Positions 43,874-52,448 of a stretch of 64,000 bases of DNA are shown here, piece after piece. The first letter of the stretch is position 1, and every line of letters starts with the position of its first letter. The DNA is from Variovorax sp. 770b2 (GTDB taxonomy: Bacteria > Pseudomonadota > Gammaproteobacteria > Burkholderiales > Burkholderiaceae_C): assembly GCF_900115685.1 (NCBI RefSeq), contig NZ_FOXJ01000001.1:777796-841795 (forward strand). The letters are read 5' to 3'. A program made the position numbers and the translations under genes. The notes below the pieces were generated by a model that was not told where the DNA came from, did no database searches, and was given only the letters and a program-made list of their open reading frames with translations.

Positions 43874-44711
43874 CCGCCGCTGCCGCCGTCGCCGGCACGC
43901 CCGGCGGCACACCGGCCGCCTTGACCATGTAGCCCTGGTGCAGCTTGGTGAGCGCCGAGGTCATTTCCTTGACGGCCTTCTCGGCATCGCGCTTGCGCAG
44001 GTGGCCGAGCAGACGGCGGCGCGAGGGCAGCGTGTAGGTCTGGTCCTCGGTCGGGCCAATGGCCTTCACGAACTGGCGCGTGATTTCCATGATGCCCTCG
44101 GTGGTCGCCAGCAGGATCGGGTTGTGCGTGGCCTTGGCCAGCAGCACGTGAAAGGCCTGGTGGTGCTTGGTGCGCTCCTCGAAGTTGCCGGCCTTGTCGC
44201 TTAGCGTGGCGAGCACGATGTTGTGTTCGAGCAGGGCGATGTCTTCGTCGGTCATGCGCTCGCAGGCCATGCGGATCACCGCCGAGCTCACCGAGACGCG
44301 CGCCTCGGTCAGGTGGTCGGGCGTGATCGCGCCCAGGAAGTACAGGTCGCGCATGCCGTTGACCACCGCGTTCGAACTGCCGGGCATCACGAACGCGCCG
44401 CCGGCCGAGCCGAGCTTGAGTTCGAGCAGGCCGCTCAGCTCCAGTGCACGCAACGCCTCGCGCATGGTGTTGCGGCTCACGCCGAACATCTGCGCCAGGT
44501 TGCGCTCGGGCGGCAGCTTGTCGCCGGGCTTGAGCTTGCCCTCGGAGATGTTGCGCCGCAGCTGGCTGGCAACTTCCTGGTAGATGCGCTGCGGGCTGAT
44601 CGGCTCGATGCCGAAATCGGAAGGCGTGCCGGGCCGGGAAGACGCCGCGGTCTTGGGGGCAGCGGTTGCGGTGGTGGCGGAGGAGGTGCGTGAGGCTTTC
44701 ATGGTCGCCAT
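43794..44711 (-). CDS. GntR-family regulator, FadR subfamily (probable cluster repressor)
   Basis: The 305-residue protein has a winged helix-turn-helix at about 41-110 (LPPERNLAQMFGVSRNTMREAL) and a C-terminal FCD-type domain with HHQAFHVLLAKATHN near residue 183. The last 40 residues are an Ala/Pro/Arg tail. The metal site is only partly conserved compared with the regulator at 10009. The gene starts at ATG 44711 (44702 possible), 48 bp from the perfect operator at 44759, so it probably represses itself and the second ABC operon. This makes it the best candidate for binding all TGGT-N3-ACCA sites. Confidence 0.88.
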   Translation of the reverse strand: MATMKASRTSSATTATAAPKTAASSRPGTPSDFGIEPISPQRIYQEVASQLRRNISEGKLKPGDKLPPERNLAQMFGVSRNTMREALRALELSGLLELKLGSAGGAFVMPGSSNAVVNGMRDLYFLGAITPDHLTEARVSVSSAVIRMACERMTDEDIALLEHNIVLATLSDKAGNFEERTKHHQAFHVLLAKATHNPILLATTEGIMEITRQFVKAIGPTEDQTYTLPSRRRLLGHLRKRDAEKAVKEMTSALTKLHQGYMVKAAGVPPGVPATAAAAASAPAPARPPRGPKPATGRARTRSST

Positions 44712-44758
44712 GTTAGTGAGGGTTCCTACGCATGCACCAGCCTCCGATAATGCGAGAA

Positions 44759-44769
44759 TGGTTCGACCA
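44759..44769. promoter_or_regulatory. Operator TGGTTCGACCA between the GntR gene and the second ABC operon
   Basis: A perfect palindrome lies in the 74-bp gap between the divergent GntR gene and livH-2, and only 16 bp before the livH-2 ATG. GAGAAT (44754-44759) on the plus strand and TATCAT on the minus strand (44771-44776) are possible -10 boxes on either side. Confidence 0.72.
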
Positions 44770-44785
44770 ATGATAGATTAGAACA

Positions 44786-45652
44786 ATGCTCGACGCCATC
44801 CTCTCTCAAACGGTGAACGGGCTCGTGCTGGGCTTCCTGTTCATCCTGATCTCGATCGGCCTGTCGATCGTGTTCGGCCTGCTCGGCATCGTGAACGTGG
44901 CGCACGGCGCGTTCTTTGCGCTCGGTGCGTATTTCGCGCTGACGCTGCAGCAGCAGTTCGGCTGGCCGGCCGTGGTGCTCGCGCCCATCGGCGTGGGCAT
45001 CGTCGGCATGGTGGTCGAGCGCGTGCTGGTGCGCCGCCTCTACGGCAAGGACCCGCTGATGACACTGGTGCTGACCTTCGCGCTGTCGCTGTTCATCGAG
45101 GCCGTGATCCGCACCGTGTGGGGTTCGGGCGCGCAGCCGCTCACGCCGCCCGCGGTGCTGTCGGGCTTCATCGAGTACGGCCCGATCCTCACCACCACGT
45201 ACCGCGTCGCGGTGCTCGGCATCACGGTCGCGATCCTGGTCGCGCTGTGGGCCTTCCTTTCCTTCACGCCTTACGGCCGCATCCTGCGCGCGGGCAGCCG
45301 CGACCCGCAGATGGTGGGCATGCTGGGCATCAACCTGCCGCTGGTGCTCACGGGCGCGTTCGGTGTGGGCTGCATGCTGGCCGGCGCGGGCGGGGTGCTG
45401 GCGGCGCCGCTGTGGTCGGTCACGCCGGGCATGTCGGCGCAGGCCATCATGCCGGCCTTCGTGATCGTGACCATCGGCGGCCTGGGCTCCTATGGCGGCG
45501 CGGTGGTGGCGGGCCTGCTGGTCGGGCTGGTCACTGCGATGACGACGCAGTTCTACCCGCAGGCCGCGGGCGTGGCGATGTATCTGTTGATGGTGCTCAT
45601 CCTGCTCGTGCGTCCGCGCGGGCTCTTCGGCGAACACTGGGAGCACTTCTGA
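44786..45652 (+). CDS. Branched-chain-type ABC transporter permease, LivH family (system 2)
   Basis: The 288-residue membrane protein has about eight helices and the LivH signatures QTVNGLVLGFLFILISIGLS and LLGIVNVAHGAFFALGAYFA. It starts at ATG 44786 right after the operator at 44759. Its stop overlaps by one base the ATG of the fused LivM-LivG-LivF gene at 45652. With it, it forms the second branched-chain-type importer. Confidence 0.9.
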   Translation: MLDAILSQTVNGLVLGFLFILISIGLSIVFGLLGIVNVAHGAFFALGAYFALTLQQQFGWPAVVLAPIGVGIVGMVVERVLVRRLYGKDPLMTLVLTFALSLFIEAVIRTVWGSGAQPLTPPAVLSGFIEYGPILTTTYRVAVLGITVAILVALWAFLSFTPYGRILRAGSRDPQMVGMLGINLPLVLTGAFGVGCMLAGAGGVLAAPLWSVTPGMSAQAIMPAFVIVTIGGLGSYGGAVVAGLLVGLVTAMTTQFYPQAAGVAMYLLMVLILLVRPRGLFGEHWEHF

Positions 45653-48237
45653 TGAAGAAACTTTTCGGGCACCCCGTGTGCCAGGTCGCGGCGGTGCTGC
45701 TCGTGCTGAGCTTCTTGACGCTGGTGACGCACCTGCCGCTCGGTCGCGTGACGCAGATCGCCATCTACGTGCTCTATGCGGCGGGCATCGGCCTGCTGGT
45801 GGGCTACCTGGGCCTGGTGCCCTTTGGCGGCTCGGTGTTCTTCGGCGTCGCGAGCTACGCCGCGGCGCTGTCGCTGCTGCACTGGTTCGGCGACATCAAC
45901 GAGTTCGCGGGCCTGGCGTTCTCGGTGCTGTTCACGGTGCTGGTCGCACTGCCGGTGGGCGCGCTGATCCTGCGGCGCAAAGGCCTGTACTTCTCGCTGC
46001 TGAGCCTGGCGTGCACGCAGATTTGCTTCGAGATCGCCTACAAGTGGACCGACCTCACCGGCGGGGAGAACGGCCTGCAGCGCGTGCCGCGCCCGGTGCT
46101 CGATTCGGCGCTGGGCTTTCACGTGTTCGTGGTGCTCATGGTGCTCGGCACGCTGTGGCTCATGTGGCGCGTGGTGCATTCGCCGCTGGGCCGCCTGTTC
46201 CAGGCAGTGCGCGACAACGAGCAGCGCGCCGCGAGCCTGGGCTACGACGTCTACCGCGTGAAGCTCGCGGGCTTCGTGCTTTCCGCGGCCATCACCGGGC
46301 TGGCCGGCGGCATGCTCGCGCTCTTCATGCGCGGCGTGTACGCCAATCCGCTGAGCTGGGAGCACGCGGCCGATCCGCTGCTGATGACGGTGCTGGGCGG
46401 CATGCACCACTTCGTGGGCGCGATGTGGGGTGCCATTCTCTTCATCGTGCTGGAGGACCAGCTCGGCGCGCTGCTCAACAACTGGTGGCTGGTGTTCGCG
46501 CCCATCCTCATGCTGGTGACGCTGCTGGCGCCCGAGGGCATTCATGGGCTCATCCGGCGCGCCTGGGGCGGCAAGGGCTGGACGCTGGTGCGCGGCGGCA
46601 TTCCGCCGCGGCCGGCACGCATCACGCCCTACGCGCCCGAGGCCGGCGCCGGCGCGGTCGCCAGCCGCGAGCCGCTGCTCACGGTGCGAGGCCTCACCAA
46701 GAAATTCGGCTCGCTGGCGGTGGCCTCGGGCTACGACTTCGACGTGCACCAGGGCACGCTGCACAGCTTCATCGGCCCAAACGGCGCGGGCAAGACGACC
46801 TTCTTCAACATGCTGAGCGGCGTGGTCGTGCCCGACAGCGGCCAGGTGCGCTTTCTCGGCCACGACATCACGCACCTGCCGATGCACAAGCGCATCCGCC
46901 TGGGCCTGGCGCGCTCGTTCCAGATCGTGAGCGTGTTCACGCACCTCACGGCGTTCGAGAACGTGCGCGTGGCGGTGCAGGCCACGCAGCCGTCGCCGCT
47001 GGCGATGTGGCGCGACGCGCAGGCTTCGCCGGCCGCGAACGACCGCACCTGGTCGATCCTCGAAGCCGTGGGCCTGGCCGACAAGGCGGGCGAACTCTGC
47101 ACCGATCTTTCGCACGGCGAGCGCCGGCTGCTGGAGATCGGCATCACGCTGGCCACGCAGGCGCGCCTGCTGCTGCTGGACGAACCGCTCGCGGGCCTGG
47201 GCGAGGCCGACCGCGTGCGCGTGGCCGCGCTGATCCGCGCACTGGCGCGCACGCACGCCGTGGTGCTGATCGAGCACGACATCGACCGCGTGCTCGCGCT
47301 GTCCGACCGCATCACCGTGCTGCACCAGGGCCGGCTGATCGCCGACGGCAAGCCGGCCGAGGTGGCGGCCAATCCGGAGGTGGTGCGCGCCTACCTGGGC
47401 GCGCCGCCCGAGGGCATGAACGAGGCGGCCGCTGCGCGCGTTGCACGGCCCGCCTCGCCGCGGCTGCTGCTCGATGCGCGCGGCCTTGCGGCCGGCTACG
47501 GCGGCGGCCGCATCCTGGACGGCGTCGACCTGCGCATCGGCGAGGGCGAGGCGGTCGCGCTGCTGGGCCGCAACGGCGTGGGCAAGACCACGCTGCTGCG
47601 CGCCATGTATGGCATGCTGCCGGTGGACGAGGGCACGGTGCAGTGGGACGGCAAGCCGATCCAGAACCTGCGGCCGTTCGAGATCAACCGCCTGGGCATC
47701 TCAGTGGTGCCCGAGGGGCGGCGCCTGTTTCCCAACCTCACGGTGCTGGACAACCTGCTCATTGCCGTGCGCAAGGGCGGCATGCCGCTGGAGGAGATCT
47801 TCGAGCTGTTCCCGCGCCTGAAGACGATCCAGAAGTCGCGCGCCGAAAGCATCTCGGGCGGCGAGCGGCAGATGGTGGCCATTGCGCGCGCGCTGGTCGC
47901 GCCCAGCCGCCTCATCCTGCTGGACGAACCCTTCGAGGGACTGGCGCCCGCGGTGGTCAACGAGGTGATGGCGGCCATTCTCAAGCTGCGCGGCCGCGTG
48001 GCGATGGTGCTGGTGGAGCACCACGCGGAACAGGTGCTGTCGATCGTGGACCGCGCGGTGGTGCTGGTCAACGGCCGCGTGGCCTACGAGGGCGATGCTG
48101 CGCAGCTCGCGGCCGATGCGCCGCTGCAGGCGCGGCTGCTCGGCCTGGTCGATCCGCAGCAGCGCGAGGAAGCGGCCCAGGCCGCGACGCCCGGGCAGGA
48201 CGCCCACGGCGCGCGCGCCACCGAGAGCGCCATCTGA
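45652..48237 (+). CDS. Fused ABC transporter: LivM permease, LivG ATPase and LivF ATPase in one chain
   Basis: The single frame encodes 861 residues with no stop. Residues 1 to about 305 are a LivM permease (AVRDNEQRAASLGYDVYRVK coupling loop near 190). From about 340 to 590 is a LivG-type ATPase with Walker A GPNGAGKTTF near 375, LSHGERR and LLLDEPLAGLG. From about 602 to 835 is a LivF-type ATPase with GRNGVGKTTL near 639, VVPEGRRLFPNL, SGGERQM and LLDEPFEGLAP. In the first system of this window the same three functions are three genes. Linkers are short and Pro/Ala-rich. Only LivH and the receptor remain separate. Confidence 0.9.
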   Translation: MKKLFGHPVCQVAAVLLVLSFLTLVTHLPLGRVTQIAIYVLYAAGIGLLVGYLGLVPFGGSVFFGVASYAAALSLLHWFGDINEFAGLAFSVLFTVLVALPVGALILRRKGLYFSLLSLACTQICFEIAYKWTDLTGGENGLQRVPRPVLDSALGFHVFVVLMVLGTLWLMWRVVHSPLGRLFQAVRDNEQRAASLGYDVYRVKLAGFVLSAAITGLAGGMLALFMRGVYANPLSWEHAADPLLMTVLGGMHHFVGAMWGAILFIVLEDQLGALLNNWWLVFAPILMLVTLLAPEGIHGLIRRAWGGKGWTLVRGGIPPRPARITPYAPEAGAGAVASREPLLTVRGLTKKFGSLAVASGYDFDVHQGTLHSFIGPNGAGKTTFFNMLSGVVVPDSGQVRFLGHDITHLPMHKRIRLGLARSFQIVSVFTHLTAFENVRVAVQATQPSPLAMWRDAQASPAANDRTWSILEAVGLADKAGELCTDLSHGERRLLEIGITLATQARLLLLDEPLAGLGEADRVRVAALIRALARTHAVVLIEHDIDRVLALSDRITVLHQGRLIADGKPAEVAANPEVVRAYLGAPPEGMNEAAAARVARPASPRLLLDARGLAAGYGGGRILDGVDLRIGEGEAVALLGRNGVGKTTLLRAMYGMLPVDEGTVQWDGKPIQNLRPFEINRLGISVVPEGRRLFPNLTVLDNLLIAVRKGGMPLEEIFELFPRLKTIQKSRAESISGGERQMVAIARALVAPSRLILLDEPFEGLAPAVVNEVMAAILKLRGRVAMVLVEHHAEQVLSIVDRAVVLVNGRVAYEGDAAQLAADAPLQARLLGLVDPQQREEAAQAATPGQDAHGARATESAI

Positions 48238-48264
48238 AGCATTCGAAATCCCAGGAGACAACAC

Positions 48265-49494
48265 ATGCACGCTGACATTCCTTCCCATGCCCTGAACCGC
48301 CGCCATGTGCTGCGCGCCGTCGGCGCCGGCGTGGCCGCGCTCGGCGCGCCGGGCCTCGTGTTCTCGCAAGGCGATGCGCCGATCCGCATCGGCAGCCTGC
48401 TGCCGCGACAGGGACCGTTCGCGCTGCAGGGCGAGGCCACGTCGCTGGGCATCAAGATCGCGCTGCAGCAGGCCGGCAACAAGGTGCTGGGCCGGCCGAT
48501 CGAGCTGGTCGCCTACGACGAGCCCAACCCGCTTGGCGCGCAGCAGAACATGCAGAAGCTGATCCAGGAGGACAAGGTGGCCGCCGTCATCGGCGGCAGC
48601 AACAGCGCGGCCGGCCTTGCGATGGCCTCGGTGGCCGCGCAGGCAAAAACGCCCACCATCATCAGCGCCGCGCTGGCGCGCGAGATCACCGGCAAGAACT
48701 GCAACCGCTACGTGTTCCGCAACAACGCGCCGCCGCCGGTGTACGCCAAGCTGCTCGCGCGGCAGATGCTGCCGCTGGGCAAGAAGTGGTACTTCCTGGT
48801 GGGCGCCTACGCCTATGGCCAGGAGGCCTACCAGATGCTGAAGGCCGAGCTGGTCGCCGCGGGCGGGCAGGACCTGGGCATGGATGCGGCCGCCGTCGGC
48901 ACCACCGACTTCAGCTCGATCATCCTGAAGATCCGCCAGGCCAGGCCCGACGTGGTGATGCTCGGCATCTCGGGCACCGACCTCGCGGCCTTCCTGAAGC
49001 AATACAACGAGTTCGGCCTGCGCGGCAAGATTCCGCTGGGCAGCCTCACCGTGGCCGACGAGGAGCTGTGGGCGCAGACCGGCATCTCCGGCGTCATGGG
49101 CAAGTACTGGCACTTCAACAACCCGGCCAACAGCCCGGCGGAGAAGGCGCTGAACGAAGCGGTACTGAAGGAAACGAAGCACCCCGCATCGGCCAGCTGC
49201 GCGCAGGGCTGGGTCTGCATGCGCATGCTGCTGGCCGCCATCGCACAGGAGAAATCGGCCGAGCCCGCGGCCATCGTGCGCGGGCTGGAAACCGTGCGGC
49301 CCGACGGCGTGCCCGGCTACTACCGCGCGTGGGACCACCAGTTCATCACGCGGCTGGTGCTGGCGCAGGTGCGCGACACCATCACCGACAAGTACGACCC
49401 CGTCACGGTGCTCAACCCGTCGATGAAGATGGCCGACTTCGAAGCCCTGTACGGCACGAAGGAAGAAATCGGCTGCACGATGGGGCCGGTCTGA
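48265..49494 (+). CDS. Periplasmic substrate-binding protein of ABC system 2 (LivJ-like)
   Basis: The 409-residue protein has a Tat-like leader (NRRHVLRAVGAGVAALGAPG) and a mature type I receptor fold (IRIGSLLPRQGPFALQGEA, VIGGSNSAAGLAMASVAAQ, GTTDFSSIILKIRQARPDVV). It starts 27 bp after the fused transporter gene with AGGAGACAAC before it. It differs clearly from the receptor at 8790, so the two systems probably bind different ligands. Confidence 0.9.
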   Translation: MHADIPSHALNRRHVLRAVGAGVAALGAPGLVFSQGDAPIRIGSLLPRQGPFALQGEATSLGIKIALQQAGNKVLGRPIELVAYDEPNPLGAQQNMQKLIQEDKVAAVIGGSNSAAGLAMASVAAQAKTPTIISAALAREITGKNCNRYVFRNNAPPPVYAKLLARQMLPLGKKWYFLVGAYAYGQEAYQMLKAELVAAGGQDLGMDAAAVGTTDFSSIILKIRQARPDVVMLGISGTDLAAFLKQYNEFGLRGKIPLGSLTVADEELWAQTGISGVMGKYWHFNNPANSPAEKALNEAVLKETKHPASASCAQGWVCMRMLLAAIAQEKSAEPAAIVRGLETVRPDGVPGYYRAWDHQFITRLVLAQVRDTITDKYDPVTVLNPSMKMADFEALYGTKEEIGCTMGPV

Positions 49495-49525
49495 AATCCG
49501 CCCATCCCGAGCAAGGCAGGCACGC

Positions 49526-50332
49526 ATGAAGCTCCTGGGACAGGTCGCCATCGTCACCGGCGCCGCGCGCGGCCTCGGGCGCGCCTACGCGCTGCGGCTC
49601 GCAGCGCTGGGCGCCGACGTGGTGATTGCAGACATCGACCTCGAATCGGCCAAGGCCTTCGAGGAGGAACTCACGGCCGCCACCGTGTCCGACGAGGTCC
49701 GCGCGCTCGGGCGCCGCAGCCTCGGCGTGCAGGGCGACCTCACGCAGCGCGCGGCAGCCCGCGAGCTGGTCGCGCGCACGCTGGCGGAGTTCGGCCGCAT
49801 CGACATCCTGGTCAACAACGCCGGCGGCGCCTTCACTCCCGCCGAGCGCAGCACCGCATCGCTGGTGCCCGACGAAGACACGGCGCTGATGTTCGGCGTG
49901 AACTACCTGTCGGCGCTGTACTGCTGCCAGGAGGCCGTGCCCGCGATGCGTGCGCAGGGCGCGGGCGTGATCGTCAACATCGCGACCATGGCTGCGCTCG
50001 ACGTGTCCAAGAGCGCGACGCGGCTGGTGCCCTATTCGGTTGCCAAGGGCGCGGTGCTGCAGTACACGCGCTACCTCGCGGCCGAGCTGGGCCCCGACGG
50101 CATCCGTGTCAACTGCCTCTCGCCGGGCGGCATGCTCACGGCGCGCATCCGCAAGCAGGCGGCCGAGCGCGGCATGCTCGGCGACAAGGAGATGCGCCGC
50201 ATTCCGCTGCGCCGCTTCGGCGTGGAGGAAGACTGCGCCAACGTGCTCGAGTTCCTGGTCACGCCGCTCTCGGGCTACGTGACGGGGCAGTGCATTTCCG
50301 TGTGCGGCGGGGCGGTGCTCACGCCGTCCTGA
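49526..50332 (+). CDS. SDR-family oxidoreductase
   Basis: The 268-residue classical SDR has TGAARGLGRAYA from residue 11, NNAGGAF, the catalytic region VNIATM and the YSVAK active-site pair. The C-terminal YVTGQCISVCGGAV segment is typical. It follows the receptor gene by 31 bp in the same operon and precedes the broken CaiB gene. Substrate unknown. Confidence 0.86.
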   Translation: MKLLGQVAIVTGAARGLGRAYALRLAALGADVVIADIDLESAKAFEEELTAATVSDEVRALGRRSLGVQGDLTQRAAARELVARTLAEFGRIDILVNNAGGAFTPAERSTASLVPDEDTALMFGVNYLSALYCCQEAVPAMRAQGAGVIVNIATMAALDVSKSATRLVPYSVAKGAVLQYTRYLAAELGPDGIRVNCLSPGGMLTARIRKQAAERGMLGDKEMRRIPLRRFGVEEDCANVLEFLVTPLSGYVTGQCISVCGGAVLTPS

Positions 50333-50354
50333 TCCACCAGCAAGGGGTTTCGAC

Positions 50355-51623
50355 ATGGCGACATCGACGGATGATTCGGGCGGTCCGCTGGCAGGGCTTC
50401 GCGTGATCGACTTCACGCACTTCCTGGCCGGCCCGGTCGCGACCCTGATCCTTGCGGACGGTGGCGCCGAGGTCGTGAAGATCGAGGACGCCGCGCGCGG
50501 CGACGCGTTCCGCCACTTCCTGCCGCCCGACGAACGCCTGGGCGGGGAGGGCGTGCCTTTTCTCTGATGCAACCGCAACAAGAAAAGCGTGGCGCTCGAT
50601 CTGAAGACCGACGCCGGCCGCACCATCGCGCTCGCGCTGGTGAAGGATGCCGACGTGGTGGTCGAGAACTTCTCGGGCCAGGTGATGACGCGGCTGGGCC
50701 TCGGCTGGGAAACCCTCTCGGCGCTCAACCCGCGGCTGGTGTATTGCGCGATCTCGGCCTATGGCCGCGAGGGCGAGTTTGCCGACCGGCTGGGTTTCGA
50801 CCCCGTCACGCAGGCCGAGAGCGGCTTCATGTCGATGAACGGCTATGAAGACCGCGACGGCGTGCGCACCGGGTCGTCGGTGATGGACATCTCCACCGGC
50901 ATGATGGCCAGCAACGCGATCCTCTCGGCCATCGTCGCGCGCTCGCGCACCGGCAAGGGCCAGCGTGTGGAGGTGGCGCTGTACGACACGGCCATCACCA
51001 TGACCGGCTACGCCACGCTGCAGAACCTCTTCAACGACTGGCAGCCGCGGCGCGTGGGCAACGGCAGCGCCGACACCGTGCCCACCGGCGTGTTCCACGC
51101 GTCCGACGGGCCCTTCTTCATGGTGTGCGCGAGCACGGTAATCTTCCAGCGCGTGTTCCGCGACGTGGCCGGCCGGCCCGACATCGCCGACGACGAGCAA
51201 CTCAAGCGCCCTGCGGGCCGCATGGCCGAGCGCCAGCGCCTGATCGACATGCTGGCCGTGCTCTTCGCGACCGGCACGCGCGCGCACTGGCTTGCGCGGC
51301 TGAAGGAAGCGGGCGTGCCGGCAGGTGCGGTGCGCACCGTGGCCGAGGCGCTGCGCTCGCCGGAAACGAAGGCGCGCGGCCTCGTCACGCAGCTGCCGCA
51401 CCCGACGGCGGGCACCGTGCCCAACGTCGCGTTTCCGATGCGCTTCTCGGGCACGCCGGCCCCCGCACCCGTGGCCGCGCCCACGCTGGGGCAGCACACG
51501 CGCGAGGTGCTGGGCGCGCTGCTGGGGTACGACGCGCGCAGGCTCGACGACGCGGCGCGCGCCGGCGCCTTCGGTCAGGCGGCAGCCGGTGGCTCGGGCG
51601 GCTCGGCCGAGCTCAAGTCGTAG
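50355..51623 (+). pseudogene. CaiB/BaiF CoA-transferase with an in-frame stop (nonsense mutation)
   Basis: The reading frame starts at ATG 50355 and matches the intact CoA-transferase at 31846 (VIDFTHFLAGPVATLILAD). At 50565-50567 it meets TGA and continues in the same frame as CNRNKKSVALDLKT to 51623. In the paralogue the same place is Trp82 (PYLWSNRNKRS), so a single G to A change (TGG to TGA) explains the stop. The rest, including VMDISTGMMASNA with the catalytic Asp, is intact. It is a pseudogene, a sequencing error or a case of readthrough; GTG 50589 could restart a 345-residue fragment. Confidence 0.82.
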
Positions 51624-52417
51624 ATTGCCGAGCGCGCGGCCATGCCGCCTTCGGCGTAGACGGTCTGCCCGTTGACGTGGGCGCTCAGCCCACCGGCCAG
51701 GAACAGGATCACCGAGGCGATCTGCGCCGGCGTGCCGATCTGGCCGAGCGGGTAGCGCGTGCCGGCGGCACGCATCATGGCCTCGCTCAGGTTGCCGCGC
51801 ACGCGCGGCGTGGACACCAGCCCCGGCGCCACCGCGTTGATGCGCACGCCCACGTTGCCGTATTCGAATGCCGCGGCCTTCACGAACTGCTGCAGCGCGG
51901 CCTTGCTCGCGCCGTAGGCCGCGCGGTTCGAGGTGACGGCAACGCCCGCGGTGGAGCTCACGAACACCATCGCGCCGCCGCCGCTTTGGCCGATCAGCGG
52001 CGCCACGATCTGCGTGGAGAGAAACACGTGCTTCAGGCTGGTGTCGAACTGCCATTGCCAGTCCGCATCGTCGAACTCGGCCAGCGGCTTGATGCGCGGC
52101 ATGCCCAGGGTGTCGACCAGGCCGTCGATGTGGCCGAAGCGCTGCAGCGCCTGGTCGGCGATGCGTTGCATGTCGGCGCGCACCATGGCGTCGCCGGTCA
52201 GCGCGATGCCGCCGATTTCGTCGGCCACGGCCTGCGTCGGCGCCGCACGGCGGCCCACGCAGACGACCGTGGCGCCCGCCTGCGCGAGCGCGTGCGCCGT
52301 CTGGCGGCCGATGCCCTGGCCCGCGCCCAGCACGATGAACACCTTGCCGTCGAGGCGCAGCAGGGCGGTGAAGTCGGGAACGGGCGAGTCGTCGGTGGCT
52401 GTCTGGGGGCTGGTCAT
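51575..52417 (-). CDS. SDR-family oxidoreductase
   Basis: The 280-residue SDR has VLGAGQGIGRQTA near residue 30, an NAD-binding Rossmann start, the catalytic region VFVSSTAGV and YGASKAALQ as YxxxK. The NNAG motif is replaced by DTLGMPR, which is unusual. It is the last gene of the minus-strand operon from 57787, 31 bp after the acyl-CoA ligase gene. Its 3' end overlaps the broken CaiB gene by 49 bp. Confidence 0.83.
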   Translation of the reverse strand: MTSPQTATDDSPVPDFTALLRLDGKVFIVLGAGQGIGRQTAHALAQAGATVVCVGRRAAPTQAVADEIGGIALTGDAMVRADMQRIADQALQRFGHIDGLVDTLGMPRIKPLAEFDDADWQWQFDTSLKHVFLSTQIVAPLIGQSGGGAMVFVSSTAGVAVTSNRAAYGASKAALQQFVKAAAFEYGNVGVRINAVAPGLVSTPRVRGNLSEAMMRAAGTRYPLGQIGTPAQIASVILFLAGGLSAHVNGQTVYAEGGMAARSAIYDLSSAEPPEPPAAA

Positions 52418-52448
52418 GGGCGGTGTCCTTTCGATCTTTCAATGAAAG

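Noticed and set aside
45652..48237. Fusion caused by a misread stop between LivM, LivG and LivF
   Set aside because: The linkers are full coding sequence of 15-35 residues in one frame, with no near-miss start or ribosome site at the usual ATGA junctions, so a true fusion is more likely than an error.
45678..48275. An 865-codon plus-strand open frame overlapping the fused transporter
   Set aside because: It is a +2 shadow with no domain; the fused LivM-LivG-LivF frame holds every expected motif.
50565..50567. TGA in the CaiB gene as a selenocysteine codon
   Set aside because: The aligned residue is Trp, no SECIS-like hairpin is evident just after it, and CaiB enzymes do not use selenocysteine. 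Nonsense mutation or sequence error is simpler.
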